A DNA stretch of 64,000 bases, from NCBI GenBank assembly GCA_029008095.1, contig JAQXJB010000052.1:209238-273237 (forward strand), given 5' to 3'. Shown one piece after another: positions 54,373 to 63,900 of this stretch (the first letter of the stretch is position 1; every line of letters begins with the position of its first letter). The position numbers and the translations under genes were made by a program. The notes under the pieces are model-generated. The model was given only the letters and a program-made list of their open reading frames with translations. It was not told the DNA's origin and ran no database searches. Origin of the DNA: Clostridiales bacterium (GTDB lineage Bacteria > Bacillota > Clostridia > Oscillospirales > Oscillospiraceae).

Positions 54373-55332
54373 ATGAATACTCAGACCTTTTACCTCAACG
54401 AGGAAAAAACAGCGAAGCTCATAGTTACTGTGTCCAATGTAGTCCCATATTTCCAGCTTACCCCGGCGCTTATCCATGTGCCAGGCGGCGGCTTCATGTT
54501 CTGCAGCGAGTCAGACACTGTTGCCATCGCCGCGCGCTGCACCGGCAAGGGCTTCGGCGTCACCTGCACCTATCTCTACCCGGTGGCGCAGGAATACCGC
54601 TTCCCCCAGGTCGTGATATGGCTGATGAAGGGCATTAAGCTTCTGCGCGAGCATGCGGCCGAGTGGGGTATCGACCCCAATAAGATCGTCATTTCCGGCC
54701 ATTCCGCGGGAGCGTTTATCTGCATGAGCACCGGAAACCTCTGGAACCGTCCTGATTTCATGGACAAGGCCGGCTGCACCGGCGAGGAGGGCAAGCCCAA
54801 CGCCATGCTGCTGGGCTTCGGTCCGATGTTCTGCGGCCAGCAGACGGACGACGGCATTGTTTATGTGAAGAACGGTGATCTGGTCGGCCCACAGACGCCG
54901 CCCGCATTTTTCCACCACGCGAGGGGCGACGAACTGGTGTCGGTCTATCAGACCATCGCTATGCTGGATGCTATGGAGCGGGCGAAGCGTCCCTTTGCCG
55001 CGTATATCTCCTGCGCTGGCGGACACGGCGCCACCTCGTATACAAGCCATATGCTTGACGCGGACGGAAAGGTAGCGCCCGATATGGACGACTGGTTTGA
55101 GCAGGCGTGGCACTTCCTTGCCAACCAGCTTGATCTGCCCCAGATACCCGGCCCGATCCCGAACCCATTTGCCGCTCCGGAGGGTGGCGAGCCTATGATG
55201 CCGCCCATGCCGATGATAACGGCGGACGGCGACCCGGTCAAGCCCGAGGAAATGCCGCTGGGTCAGGCCACGGAGCTGCATATGCCCTTCAACGCCGGTT
55301 TCCATGATAAGGACTTCACCGTTTTTGAATAA
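54373..55332 (+). CDS. alpha/beta-hydrolase (esterase/lipase-like)
   Basis: 319 residues. Oxyanion motif 'HVPGGGFMFCSE' (like HGGG), nucleophile 'ISGHSAGAFICM' and a C-terminal His in 'CAGGHGATSY'. The region resembles BD-FAE/hormone-sensitive-lipase-type esterases. After residue ~250 the chain becomes Pro/Met-rich ('PGPIPNPFAAPEGGEPMMPPMPMI'), which is unusual. RBS AAGGAGATAAATT; 18 nt after the flavoprotein, so co-transcribed. No signal peptide. It may cleave an ester to release the substrate for the flavoproteins, which is inference. Confidence 0.88.
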   Translation: MNTQTFYLNEEKTAKLIVTVSNVVPYFQLTPALIHVPGGGFMFCSESDTVAIAARCTGKGFGVTCTYLYPVAQEYRFPQVVIWLMKGIKLLREHAAEWGIDPNKIVISGHSAGAFICMSTGNLWNRPDFMDKAGCTGEEGKPNAMLLGFGPMFCGQQTDDGIVYVKNGDLVGPQTPPAFFHHARGDELVSVYQTIAMLDAMERAKRPFAAYISCAGGHGATSYTSHMLDADGKVAPDMDDWFEQAWHFLANQLDLPQIPGPIPNPFAAPEGGEPMMPPMPMITADGDPVKPEEMPLGQATELHMPFNAGFHDKDFTVFE

Positions 55333-55474
55333 CAGCCCCCCGCTCACGGCAAAAGCCGCAGGCTAAAATATAATGTCCCCAAATACACTGGCAAACAGAA
55401 TTTGAAGAAATTCTCCGTTTATGGGGAAGAATTCTCACAGCAACTGATGTACCCTATTCCCGGAGGTGGGCATT

Positions 55475-55969
55475 ATGGATCAGGTAAAAATCGGCAAATT
55501 CATTGCCGTGCTTCGCAGGCAGGCCGGACTCACCCAGGAGGCGCTCGGCGAAAAAATCGGTGTTACCAACAAAACCATATCGCGCTGGGAAAACGGCAAC
55601 TATATGCCGGACATTGAAATGCTGCAATCGCTCGCCAATGAGTTCAATATCAGCATCAATGAATTATTGGCCGGAGAAAAGCTGTCCGACACGGACTTCC
55701 GGCGTAAGGCGGACGAAGCCATAGTTGCGGCATCCAAAGGAAGCATATTCTCGTCAGAAGAAAGGAAGGCATATTTCAAAAGGAAATGGCGCAAAGAGCA
55801 CATACCGCTTTTCGTTATTCTCGCGGCAATTCTGATTGCCTCTTTTGTGCTGCCAATAGTGCTCCATAAACCCTGGTTTATCGGATTTGCTCCTTTGACA
55901 GCATTTGTTGAATACGCCTATCAGAACAATAAAATGATGAGTTATGTTGAAAACAATCTCTATGATTGA
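55475..55969 (+). CDS. XRE-family regulator with C-terminal membrane helix
   Basis: 164 residues. Start at MDQVKIGKF after GGAGGTGGGCATT. N-terminal Cro/CI helix-turn-helix 'KFIAVLRRQAGLTQEALGEKIGVTNKTISRWENGNYMPDIEMLQSLANEFNISINELLAGE'. Later one or two hydrophobic segments ('HIPLFVILAAILIASFVLPIVLH', 'WFIGFAPLTAFVEYAYQ') tether it to the membrane. This architecture is common in clostridia; targets are unknown. Confidence 0.9.
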   Translation: MDQVKIGKFIAVLRRQAGLTQEALGEKIGVTNKTISRWENGNYMPDIEMLQSLANEFNISINELLAGEKLSDTDFRRKADEAIVAASKGSIFSSEERKAYFKRKWRKEHIPLFVILAAILIASFVLPIVLHKPWFIGFAPLTAFVEYAYQNNKMMSYVENNLYD

Positions 55970-55989
55970 AAAGGGATGAATATGATGCA

Positions 55990-56036
55990 AATTACCCTCC
56001 GAAGAGCGCAGAAGAAGCCGCTCCCGGAGGGTAATT
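55990..56036. terminator. bidirectional terminator between XRE gene and mnmA
   Basis: AATTACCCTCCG pairs with CGGAGGGTAATT across a 23-nt loop. Convergent genes on both sides. Confidence 0.7.
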
Positions 56037-56066
56037 CTTATGCCCGCTACCGGGCACATCATTTCA

Positions 56067-57083
56067 TTATGCGATAGTGCCGCCGCCCAGCAGGATATTG
56101 CCGTCATAGAACACAGCGGCCTGCCCCGCGGATGGGGATTTTATTTCTTCATCAAAAATTATATGCAGCCCGCCGTCCACGGGTATAAGCTCTGCGGCAT
56201 AGCTGAGCTTTGAGTACCGCACCTTTACGGCAGCCCGGAAGGGTGTTTCCGCCGGTGGCATGGAGACCCAGTTCACATCCCGTACCCATATATCCTTGAC
56301 GAACATTTTATCCAGATTGGAGAGGACTATTTCATTCTTCTCCGAGTCAATACGTGAAACGAATATTCTATGCCCCGCCGCGACCCCGAGACCACGGCGC
56401 TGGCCAACGGTATAATACTGTATCCCCTTATGGACGCCCAGCACATTGCCCGCTTCGTCCACAAAATTTCCGGGTCTGGAAACATAGCCCCGGGACTCGA
56501 TATACTTGCCGTGGTCGTTGCCGGGGATGAAGCATATCTCCATACTGTCGGACTTTTCCGCGACTGATATGCCCGCCGAGGCGGCCATTTTGCGGACAGT
56601 CTCCTTCTCCAAGCTTCCAAGGGGGAATATCACCCGCGCCAGAACATCCTGGCTCAGGCCGCAGAGCATATAGCTCTGGTCCTTCTGACTGTCGGCGGAG
56701 ATCAGGCGGTATCTCCCGCTCGCTTCGTCATATTCCACTCGGGCATAATGCCCGGTGGCAATATATTCAGCGCCTATTCTCTCAGCGACGCGGATAAGAG
56801 CCGGAAATTTCACATTTGGGTTGCAGAGAACGCAAGGGTTGGGCGTTACGCCATGAAGATATGCCTCCGCGAAGGGGGCGCAGACCTTTTCCTCCAGTTC
56901 CCTGCGGATATCCACTACCTCGAAGCCAATGCCAAGCTGCTCCGCCACAGTACGGGCATCATTGGGCGGGGTAACGCCTATATCGAGGAAAACCCCATGC
57001 ACCTCATAGCCCTCATCCCGCAGTATATTGGCAGAAAGGGCGGAATCCACACCGCCGGAAAGGCCGAGAACCACCTTACTCAT
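56067..57083 (-). CDS. mnmA: tRNA-specific 2-thiouridylase
   Basis: Thiolates wobble U34 of tRNA-Lys, -Glu and -Gln. The 338-residue protein has the PP-loop '[12 protein letters not shown]', catalytic Cys in '[12 protein letters not shown]' and the second Cys in '[16 protein letters not shown]', with '[13 protein letters not shown]' downstream. Slightly short for the family but all motifs are present. The start overlaps the mnmG stop by 8 nt, joining the two enzymes that modify the same base. Confidence 0.96.
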   Translation of the reverse strand: MSKVVLGLSGGVDSALSANILRDEGYEVHGVFLDIGVTPPNDARTVAEQLGIGFEVVDIRRELEEKVCAPFAEAYLHGVTPNPCVLCNPNVKFPALIRVAERIGAEYIATGHYARVEYDEASGRYRLISADSQKDQSYMLCGLSQDVLARVIFPLGSLEKETVRKMAASAGISVAEKSDSMEICFIPGNDHGKYIESRGYVSRPGNFVDEAGNVLGVHKGIQYYTVGQRRGLGVAAGHRIFVSRIDSEKNEIVLSNLDKMFVKDIWVRDVNWVSMPPAETPFRAAVKVRYSKLSYAAELIPVDGGLHIIFDEEIKSPSAGQAAVFYDGNILLGGGTIA

Positions 57084-58953
57084 TGCGTCCTCCCTTTTCC
57101 AGATAAACCATCAGAGCCGCTATATCCGCCGGACTTACGCCGGATATGCGGGAAGCCTGACCGAAATTGGCCGGGCGCACCTTAGTCAGCTTCTGCCGTG
57201 CCTCGGTGCGAAGGCCGTGTATATTCATAAAGTCGATATTATCGGGTATGCGTCGGTTTTCAAGGCGTTTGAATTCCTCCGCCTGCTTGAGCTGACGCTT
57301 TATATAGCCCGCGTATTTAACCGTTATCTCAACCTGCTCGCGAACGTCCCGGGGCAGCTCCGGGCGGTTTTTATCAAACTGCGCCAGATCCTCATAACCC
57401 AGCTCCGGGCGGCGGATAAGCTCCGCAATACATACGCCGGAGGGCGGCACGGAGCTGTTTTTTGATTCCAGAAACGCCCGCAGCTCGGGAGTTGTTGCAA
57501 TATGGGCATGCTCCACGCGCTCGACTTCCTTTTCCACGGCGGCGTACTTGGCAAGCACCCGCTCATAGCGCTCGTCCGAAACAAGGCCGATGCGGTGGCC
57601 GATGCCGCAAAGGCGTATATCCGCGTTATCCTGACGGTGGAGAAGGCGGTATTCACTGCGGGAGGTCATCATTCTGTATGGCTCATTTGTACCCTTGGTT
57701 ACAAGGTCGTCTATGAGCGTGCCGATATAGGCCTGGCTGCGGTCAAGTATCATTGGCTCCTCGCCCTTTATCTTCAGAGCGGCGTTCACGCCGGCAACAA
57801 AGCCCTGAACGGCGGCCTCCTCATAACCGGAGCTGCCGTTGAACTGTCCCGCACCGTAAAGGCCGGATATCTTCTTGGTCTCCAGAGTGGGCAGCAGCTC
57901 CAGCGGGTCTACGCAGTCGTACTCGATGGCGTAGGCGGAGCGCATTATCTCCGCATTCTCCAGGCCGGGCAGGGTTCGGAGCATTTTTATCTGCACATCC
58001 TCGGGCATGGATGAGGAGAAGCCCTGAATATACATTTCCTCTGTATCCGTGCCCATTGGCTCGATAAATATCTGATGACGCTTCTTCTCGGAAAAGCGCA
58101 CCACCTTATCCTCTATGGATGGGCAGTAGCGGGGACCGACGCCCTCGATAACGCCGGAAAACAGCGGGCTTCTATGAAGGTTCTCGCGGATGATATCGTG
58201 GGTCGTCTCGTTGGTATAGGTGAGATAGCAGACCGCGCGGTTCTCCGGTATCTCCGCGGTTTCAAAGGAGAAGGGCACTGGCTCCGCGTCGCCGGGCTGC
58301 ACCTCCATCTTTGAGTAGTCAATGCTGCGGGAATTTACACGGGGCGGCGTACCGGTCTTAAAGCGGCGAAGCTCCAGTCCCAGCGTGCGCAGACTATCGG
58401 CAAGCCTGACCGCCGCGAACATTCCGTCCGGCCCTCCCTCCTGCGTGACGTCACCGATAATGGTGCGTCCGGCAAGATATGTTCCGGTGCAGATTATCGC
58501 GGCTTTGGTATTATATATCGCGCCTGTACGGGTCTTTACATAGGCAACACGGCCGTTCTCCGCACCTATTTCAACGATCTCAGCCTGCTTCAGGCTGAGC
58601 CGTTCCTGCTTCTCAAGGGTATGCTTCATCACGTTCTGATACACTCTACGGTCCGCCTGAGCGCGGAGAGAATGTACAGCAGGACCCTTGCCCCGGTTGA
58701 GCATGCGGTACTGTATGCAGGCTTTATCCGCCGCCCTGGCCATTTCGCCGCCCAACGCGTCAAGCTCACGGACAAGGTGGCCCTTGCCCGTTCCGCCTAT
58801 GGCGGGGTTGCAGGGCATATTACCCACAGCGTCAAGATTTATTGTAAAGCAGATGGTTTCAAGGCCCATTCTTGCCGCCGCCAGAGCGGCCTCTATTCCG
58901 GCGTGACCCGCGCCGATAACGGCAACGTCACAGCTTCCGGCCTGGTAATCCAT
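57076..58953 (-). CDS. mnmG: tRNA uridine-5-carboxymethylaminomethyl modification enzyme MnmG
   Basis: FAD enzyme that with MnmE makes (c)mnm5U34. Start set at [19 protein letters not shown] after GAAGGGAGTTTTGATC. 625 residues with '[17 protein letters not shown]', '[26 protein letters not shown]', '[17 protein letters not shown]' and the C-terminal helical domain. The C-terminus '[29 protein letters not shown]' is typical. Confidence 0.97.
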   Translation of the reverse strand: MDYQAGSCDVAVIGAGHAGIEAALAAARMGLETICFTINLDAVGNMPCNPAIGGTGKGHLVRELDALGGEMARAADKACIQYRMLNRGKGPAVHSLRAQADRRVYQNVMKHTLEKQERLSLKQAEIVEIGAENGRVAYVKTRTGAIYNTKAAIICTGTYLAGRTIIGDVTQEGGPDGMFAAVRLADSLRTLGLELRRFKTGTPPRVNSRSIDYSKMEVQPGDAEPVPFSFETAEIPENRAVCYLTYTNETTHDIIRENLHRSPLFSGVIEGVGPRYCPSIEDKVVRFSEKKRHQIFIEPMGTDTEEMYIQGFSSSMPEDVQIKMLRTLPGLENAEIMRSAYAIEYDCVDPLELLPTLETKKISGLYGAGQFNGSSGYEEAAVQGFVAGVNAALKIKGEEPMILDRSQAYIGTLIDDLVTKGTNEPYRMMTSRSEYRLLHRQDNADIRLCGIGHRIGLVSDERYERVLAKYAAVEKEVERVEHAHIATTPELRAFLESKNSSVPPSGVCIAELIRRPELGYEDLAQFDKNRPELPRDVREQVEITVKYAGYIKRQLKQAEEFKRLENRRIPDNIDFMNIHGLRTEARQKLTKVRPANFGQASRISGVSPADIAALMVYLEKGGRNE

Positions 58954-58998
58954 GATCAAAACTCCCTTCCGGAGATATTCATCCAAAAATCAAAGTAT

Positions 58999-59027
58999 AT
59001 TTTAGTTTACCTGACTGTAAAATGCAA
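58999..59027 (-). promoter_or_regulatory. promoter of mnmG-mnmA
   Basis: Minus strand TTGCAT, 17 nt, TAAAAT, ending ~45 nt before the mnmG start. The 303-nt gap 58954-59256 otherwise holds the divergent glyS promoter and leader. Confidence 0.65.
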
Positions 59028-59054
59028 CAAAAAACGTTGTTTTTGCTTTGAAAT

Positions 59055-59082
59055 GTTGACATTAGCGGGTAAAAGTATATAA
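59055..59082 (+). promoter_or_regulatory. promoter of glyS
   Basis: TTGACA, 16 nt, TATAAT; both hexamers are consensus. Predicted transcription start near 59089. Confidence 0.85.
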
Positions 59083-59088
59083 TTCCAA

Positions 59089-59256
59089 TAATAAGGGAAT
59101 TTGAATCTGTGCCGGTTTTATTGGGCGGATCTCCGTCCATACCTCGGCTGCCTCAAAGCAGGGACGCCAAGGCAAAAAGAGGCGAATTATACCGCTGTAA
59201 TGCGGTACAGATTTGAGTTCTGTTGAATGACCAAAAATGATTGAGATGGTGAAAAG
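59089..59256 (+). promoter_or_regulatory. long glyS 5' leader, no T-box seen
   Basis: About 168 nt lie between the predicted transcription start and the glyS ATG. It contains small hairpins, for example ACCGC-TGTAAT-GCGGT at 59191-59206. I looked for the T-box sequence (AGGGTGGTACCGCG) and for a terminator and found neither, although glycyl-tRNA synthetase genes of Firmicutes are often T-box controlled. Confidence 0.45.
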
Positions 59257-60678
59257 ATGCTTAAGAACACAGAAAAGACTATGGACAAAATCGTAGCTCT
59301 CTGCAAGAACAGAGGCTTTGTATTCTCCGGCAGCGAGATCTACGGCGGTCTCGCAAATACCTGGGACTACGGCCCTCTCGGCGTTGAGCTGAAGAACAAC
59401 GTTAAGAAGGCATGGTGGAAGAAGTTTGTTCAGGAAAATCCCTATAACGTGGGTCTTGACGCCGCTATCCTCATGAACCCGCAGGTATGGGTAGCCTCCG
59501 GCCACGTTGCCACCTTTAACGATCCCCTGATCGACTGCAAGTCCTGCAAGTCCCGCCACAGAGCCGACAAGCTCGTTGAGGAATGGAACAAGGAAAACGG
59601 CGTAACCGACGTTACCGTCGAAGCAATGAACAACGACGAACTCATGGACTACATCCGCGAGAAGGGCATCACCTGCCCTGAATGCGGCAAGTCCGACTTC
59701 ACCGATATCCGTAAGTTCAACCTTATGTTCAAGACCTTCCAGGGCGTTACCGAAGACTCCGCATCCACCGTTTATCTGCGCCCCGAGACTGCTCAGGGTA
59801 TCTTCGTCAACTTCCAGAACATCCAGCGCACCACCCGCCGCAAGCTCCCCTTCGGCGTTTGCCAGATCGGTAAGAGCTTCAGAAACGAGATCACTCCCGG
59901 TAACTTCACCTTCCGTACCAGAGAGTTTGAGCAGATGGAGCTTGAGTTCTTCTGCAAGCCCGGTACCGAGCTTGAGTGGTTCGACTATTGGCGCGCTTAC
60001 TGCCACGAGTGGCTCAAGAGCCTGAACATGCAGGACGAGAACATCCGTATGCGTGACCACGAGCAGGCCGAACTGAGCCATTATTCCAACGCCACCACCG
60101 ACTTTGAGTTTATGTTCCCCTTCGGCTGGGGCGAGCTCTGGGGCGTTGCTTCCCGCACCAACTATGACCTTAACGCTCACCAGACCACCTCCGGCAAGGA
60201 TCAGACCTATTACGACCAGGAGACCAATGAGCACTATATCCCCTACGTTGTCGAGCCCTCTCTGGGCGCCGACCGCGTAACTCTGGCTTTCCTCATCGAC
60301 GCATATGACGAAGAGGTTGTCGACGCCGAGAAAAATGATACCCGCGTTGTCCTTCACCTCCACCCTGCCCTTGCCCCCTTCAAGGCTGCTGTTCTTCCCT
60401 TGTCCAAGAAGCTCAGCGGTAAGGCAGAGGAGATTTACCACATGCTGCAGAAGCACTTCATGGTGGACTACGACGAGTCCGGCTCCATCGGCAAGCGTTA
60501 CCGCCGTCAGGATGAGATCGGCACTCCCCTCTGCATCACCGTTGACTTCGACACCGTCGGCGATGAAAACACCCCTGCTGATAACTGCGTGACCATCCGC
60601 GACCGCGACACCATGCAGCAGGAAAGAGTCAGCATTGACGAGCTGGTTGATTATATTTCCAAGAAAATCGCGTTTTAA
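59257..60678 (+). CDS. glyS: glycyl-tRNA synthetase, homodimeric type
   Basis: 473 residues, the single-chain alpha2-type class II enzyme rather than the glyQ/glyS pair. '[38 protein letters not shown]', motif 2 '[17 protein letters not shown]', '[36 protein letters not shown]' and motif 3 '[16 protein letters not shown]', then an anticodon-binding domain. Codon use is strongly biased to C-ending codons, consistent with high expression. RBS is weak (GAGATGGTGAAAAG). Confidence 0.97.
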   Translation: MLKNTEKTMDKIVALCKNRGFVFSGSEIYGGLANTWDYGPLGVELKNNVKKAWWKKFVQENPYNVGLDAAILMNPQVWVASGHVATFNDPLIDCKSCKSRHRADKLVEEWNKENGVTDVTVEAMNNDELMDYIREKGITCPECGKSDFTDIRKFNLMFKTFQGVTEDSASTVYLRPETAQGIFVNFQNIQRTTRRKLPFGVCQIGKSFRNEITPGNFTFRTREFEQMELEFFCKPGTELEWFDYWRAYCHEWLKSLNMQDENIRMRDHEQAELSHYSNATTDFEFMFPFGWGELWGVASRTNYDLNAHQTTSGKDQTYYDQETNEHYIPYVVEPSLGADRVTLAFLIDAYDEEVVDAEKNDTRVVLHLHPALAPFKAAVLPLSKKLSGKAEEIYHMLQKHFMVDYDESGSIGKRYRRQDEIGTPLCITVDFDTVGDENTPADNCVTIRDRDTMQQERVSIDELVDYISKKIAF

Positions 60679-60690
60679 GGAGGTTTTTTC

Positions 60691-61539
60691 GTGGAAAAAG
60701 AGCTGAAGATGAAGGAACTGAGAGTTTACGCTGAGGAGATCCGCGTAAAGACTCTCGAGGTCTTTTCGCATCTCGGCTTCGGCCATGTCGGCGGCGCGAT
60801 GTCCGTTGTCGAGACCGTTGCAGTGCTCTACGGAAGCATGATGCGCTATGACCCCAAGAACCCCGCATGGCCTGACAGAGACAAGCTTGTAATGTCCAAG
60901 GGACATGCAGGCCCTACCCTTTACGCCACTCTCGCGATGAAGGGCTTCTTCCCCGAGGCAATGCTCCGCGAGCTCAATCAGGGCGGCGGCAGACTGCCCA
61001 GCCACTGCGACAGAAACAAGACTCCCGGCATTGACATGACCACCGGCTCCCTCGGTCAGGGCATCTCCGCAGCCATCGGTATCGCCCTTGGCGACCGGAT
61101 GGACGGACGTGACAGCATGACCTATGCCATTCTCGGCGACGGCGAGCTGGACGAGGGTCAGAACTGGGAAGGCTTCATGTTCGCCAACCACTATAAGCTG
61201 TCCAACCTCGTTGTTTTCGTGGACGCCAACGGCCAGCAGCTTGACGGCTACACCAAGGACGTTATGGACACCGACAGCATCAGCGAGAAGATAAAGGCCT
61301 TCGGCTGGCTCACGTATGACATTGACGGCCACGATATCGCCCAGATATATGACGCCGTAGCCGCAGCAAAGGCCCAGAACGAGAAGCCCACCGCCATCGT
61401 TCTGCGCACCAAAAAGGGCCACGGCTGCACCTTTGCCGAGGGCATACTTTCCAACCACCATATCAACTTCACCGCCGAGCAGATGGAAGAGGCTCTCTCT
61501 CACGCAAGAGCCGTCCTCGCTGAAGCGAAAAATATGTAA
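60691..61539 (+). CDS. transketolase, N-terminal (TPP-binding) subunit
   Basis: 282 residues, starting with GTG 7 nt after GGAGG. Split transketolase first half: 'GFGHVGGAMSVVETVAVLYGSMMRYDP', 'KLVMSKGHAGPTLYA', TPP-Mg motif 'ILGDGELDEGQNWEGFMFANHYKLSNLVVFVDANGQQ' and 'KKGHGC'. It pairs with the next gene, 12 nt downstream, to form the active pentose-phosphate enzyme. Confidence 0.95.
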   Translation: MEKELKMKELRVYAEEIRVKTLEVFSHLGFGHVGGAMSVVETVAVLYGSMMRYDPKNPAWPDRDKLVMSKGHAGPTLYATLAMKGFFPEAMLRELNQGGGRLPSHCDRNKTPGIDMTTGSLGQGISAAIGIALGDRMDGRDSMTYAILGDGELDEGQNWEGFMFANHYKLSNLVVFVDANGQQLDGYTKDVMDTDSISEKIKAFGWLTYDIDGHDIAQIYDAVAAAKAQNEKPTAIVLRTKKGHGCTFAEGILSNHHINFTAEQMEEALSHARAVLAEAKNM

Positions 61540-61551
61540 GGAGGGGTAGAA

Positions 61552-62514
61552 ATGTTTAAGGTTCTCAACACTATCGAAAAGAGCCCCGTCCTTATGCGCG
61601 ACGCTTACTGCAACACCCTAATGGACATGGCCAAGACCAACAAGAACATCGTAGCTCTTGACGCCGACCTTGTAAGCTCCTCCGGCATGAAGAATTTCTT
61701 CAAGGCCTATCCCGACCGCGCTATTCAGTGCGGTATTGCCGAGGCCAACATGATCGGCATCGCAGCCGGTCTCTCCCTCACCGGCAAGGTGCCCTTTGCC
61801 CACAGCTTCGGCACTTTCGCCTCCCGCCGCGTGGCTGACCAGATATTCATCTCCGCCTCCTACGCAAAGGCAAACGTGAGAATAATCGGCTCTGATCCCG
61901 GCGTTACAGCCGCCTACAACGGCGGTACCCACATGCCCTTTGAGGACATGGCTATGCTCCGCGCCATCCCCGAGATAACCCTCCTTGAACCCGCTGACCC
62001 TGTTGCTCTGGAGGACATCGTCCGCCAGCTCGCAGACGTCTGGGGCGTATATTATATCCGCATGGCCCGCAAGAACGTTATGGGCATTTATGAGCAGGGC
62101 AGCACCTTTGAGATAGGCAAGGGCAACATGCTCAGAAACGGCACTGACGTCACCATCATCGCCAGCGGCATCATGGTAGCCGAGGCTCTCAAGGCCGCTG
62201 ACATACTGGCTGAGCTTGGCGTATCCGCGAGAGTTGTGGATATGTTCACCTGGAAGCCTCTGGACGAAGAGCTTGTCGCCAGATGCGCTGAGGATACCGG
62301 CGCCATTGTGACCGCTGAGAACCACAACACTGTGGGCGGTCTCGGCGGCGCAGTAGCCGAGGCGGTCGTCAAGTCCGTCCCCTGCCCCATCGAAATGATC
62401 GGATCTCAGGACCAGTTCGGCCAGGTCGGCACAGAGGCTTATCTGCGTCAGGCGTACAACCTTACCGCTGATGCCATCGTAGAGGCCGCCAAGAAGGCCA
62501 TTGAGAGAAAGTAA
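61552..62514 (+). CDS. transketolase, C-terminal subunit
   Basis: 320 residues. Pyrimidine-binding domain 'IVALDADLVSSSGMKNFFKAYPDRAIQCGIAEANMIGIAAGLSLTGKVPFAHSFGTFASRRVADQI' and C-terminal transketolase domain 'VARCAEDTGAIVTAENHNTVGGLGGAVAEAV'. RBS AAGGAGGGGTAGAA. Split transketolases are usual in clostridia. glyS and this pair are closely spaced and may be one transcript. Confidence 0.95.
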   Translation: MFKVLNTIEKSPVLMRDAYCNTLMDMAKTNKNIVALDADLVSSSGMKNFFKAYPDRAIQCGIAEANMIGIAAGLSLTGKVPFAHSFGTFASRRVADQIFISASYAKANVRIIGSDPGVTAAYNGGTHMPFEDMAMLRAIPEITLLEPADPVALEDIVRQLADVWGVYYIRMARKNVMGIYEQGSTFEIGKGNMLRNGTDVTIIASGIMVAEALKAADILAELGVSARVVDMFTWKPLDEELVARCAEDTGAIVTAENHNTVGGLGGAVAEAVVKSVPCPIEMIGSQDQFGQVGTEAYLRQAYNLTADAIVEAAKKAIERK

Positions 62515-62530
62515 TTTTGGTTTTATATTT

Positions 62531-62569
62531 GCAAAACACCTCCGGAACAATGTTCCGGAGGTGTTTTGC
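62531..62569 (+). terminator. terminator of the transketolase unit
   Basis: GCAAAACACCTCCGGAACA and TGTTCCGGAGGTGTTTTGC are perfect 19-bp arms around a single base, with the T4 tract inside the right arm. Confidence 0.9.
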
Positions 62570-62571
62570 AT

Positions 62572-62604
62572 ACAAAAAACCGGCGCTGCGAAAGCAACGC
62601 CGGT
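62572..62604 (-). terminator. terminator of the 180-aa membrane-protein gene
   Basis: Minus strand ACCGGCG...CGCCGGT with inner pairing, followed by TTTTTTG, 17 nt after the stop. Confidence 0.85.
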
Positions 62605-62620
62605 ATGTATATTCAGTTGA

Positions 62621-63163
62621 TCACTCACCAACAGCAGAAAGGAAAGCATCTGCGGGTCTGCTCTTGAGCTCCAAAATGCCATAAACAATGCTGGCAATGG
62701 TAGCAACAAAAGTGAGGGCAATAAGAATGATTTGGATGATGCGGGTACCGGGATGGTTGCAGTAAACGCTCATAAAATCATTGGTGAAATAGCCAACGAG
62801 ACCATAAACGCTGAATATAAGGGGCATAAGGCAGGTGGCGATACCGCGCTTATTGGCACAGGTGATAATACCGATGATACCAACGATAGCCATAATAACA
62901 ACTACATTCAGCTGCTTGAGGCTCATAAACTTAATACCCATAACCTTTTCCATCTGAAGGAAATTGGTGGGAAGAAGCATAACGCCCCACAGACTCTTGG
63001 TTTCCTTATAGCCCTTACTGAGACCATAATCAGCCTCGGGATAAGTAAAATAAGGAAGCAGCCAGCTAATGAAAACAAGAATGATTCCGCCCATCATAGC
63101 ATAGCGCAGAATGGTTATCATCTTCAACTGCTTTTCTCTTTTGCTGTCAACAATCATATCCAT
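62621..63163 (-). CDS. predicted integral membrane protein, unknown function
   Basis: 180 residues with four hydrophobic helices ('YAMMGGIILVFISWLLPYF', 'LNVVVIMAIVGIIGIITC', 'GIATCLMPLIFSVYGLVGYF', 'IIQIILIALTFVATIASIVYGIL') and a polar loop between the first two. RBS GGAGGTCTTGCATAC; an alternative ATG lies two codons in. Own promoter and terminator. Family not recognised. Confidence 0.82.
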   Translation of the reverse strand: MDMIVDSKREKQLKMITILRYAMMGGIILVFISWLLPYFTYPEADYGLSKGYKETKSLWGVMLLPTNFLQMEKVMGIKFMSLKQLNVVVIMAIVGIIGIITCANKRGIATCLMPLIFSVYGLVGYFTNDFMSVYCNHPGTRIIQIILIALTFVATIASIVYGILELKSRPADAFLSAVGE

Positions 63164-63220
63164 GTATGCAAGACCTCCAACTCAACCTCAAAATTAGTGG
63201 GATTCGCGATTGCTAAAAGA

Positions 63221-63249
63221 AGTTTAGCATAAAACTTGATGAATTTCAA
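63221..63249 (-). promoter_or_regulatory. promoter of the 180-aa membrane-protein gene
   Basis: Minus strand TTGAAA, 17 nt, TAAACT, ~58 nt before the start codon. Confidence 0.6.
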
Positions 63250-63334
63250 GCACAATTTTTAATATTTTGCATAAAAAAGCATGCTTTTCCCATTTGTCAT
63301 GTTATGTTCACTGCAAAAAGCCGAAAACTGTGCG

Positions 63335-63369
63335 AAAAAAGGACTCCACCGTAACTCTGCGGAGTCCTT
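63335..63369 (-). terminator. terminator of the YegP-like gene
   Basis: Minus strand AAGGACTCC...GGAGTCCTT followed by TTTTCGC, ~19 nt after the stop. Confidence 0.88.
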
Positions 63370-63387
63370 CTCTGGCTTCTGGTGAAA

Positions 63388-63756
63388 TTATTCCTCGATG
63401 ATCTCGGCATCGGGAGCGTTCTTCTTAACAGACTCGATACCATTGAGGCAGCTTGCCTCGGCCTTATAGCCCTCGCTGACGGCGATTATCTGGCCGTTGG
63501 TGGCCTTCAGGCGGAAGCGGTACTCGCCAGCCTTATCGGTATATACCTCGAACTTGGGGTGCTTCTCAACCGCATATCCTTCTACAGTCTGGTTCTCAAC
63601 TGCGGCTTCAACCGCATTCTTCTGAACGCTGGCAATGCCGTTGCGGCAGGCGCTCTCGGTGGTATAGACCTCGGAAGTGGCGATAACCTGGCCGTTGGTG
63701 GCCTTCAGGTCAAACTTAATACCAGAGTTGACCTTGCGAATAACAAATTTGCCCAT
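63388..63756 (-). CDS. YegP-like DUF1508 protein, two domains
   Basis: 122 residues made of two DUF1508 units: 'GKFVIRKVNSGIKFDLKATNGQVIATSEVYTTESACRNGIASVQKNA' and 'PKFEVYTDKAGEYRFRLKATNGQIIAVSEGYKAEASCLNGIESVKKNAPDAEI'. Start set at MGKFVIRK after CAGGAGGACTGTATT. YegP-type proteins are small, tandem beta-rich proteins of unclear role. Own promoter and terminator. Confidence 0.93.
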   Translation of the reverse strand: MGKFVIRKVNSGIKFDLKATNGQVIATSEVYTTESACRNGIASVQKNAVEAAVENQTVEGYAVEKHPKFEVYTDKAGEYRFRLKATNGQIIAVSEGYKAEASCLNGIESVKKNAPDAEIIEE

Positions 63757-63801
63757 AATACAGTCCTCCTGAAAAATTTTTTTGTAAAACTTCATGAAAA
63801 T

Positions 63802-63830
63802 AGAATACAATAGAAAACCACTTAATTCAA
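63802..63830 (-). promoter_or_regulatory. promoter of the YegP-like gene
   Basis: Minus strand TTGAAT, 17 nt, TATTCT, ~45 nt upstream of the start. Confidence 0.65.
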
Positions 63831-63900
63831 GAGTAAATTTCATTTTCTTTCACAATATGTGTAGGTATTACAATGATGAGTGACAAGAGGTAAAAAAAGA

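Noticed and set aside
59089-59256. T-box riboswitch in front of glyS
   Set aside because: No AGGGTGGTACCGCG-type antiterminator sequence and no terminator hairpin before the ATG.
59062-61503. 813-aa minus-strand ORF opposite glyS and transketolase
   Set aside because: It is the shadow of two strongly conserved plus-strand genes with C-rich third positions, which removes stop codons from the opposite strand. No ribosome-binding site or family pattern.
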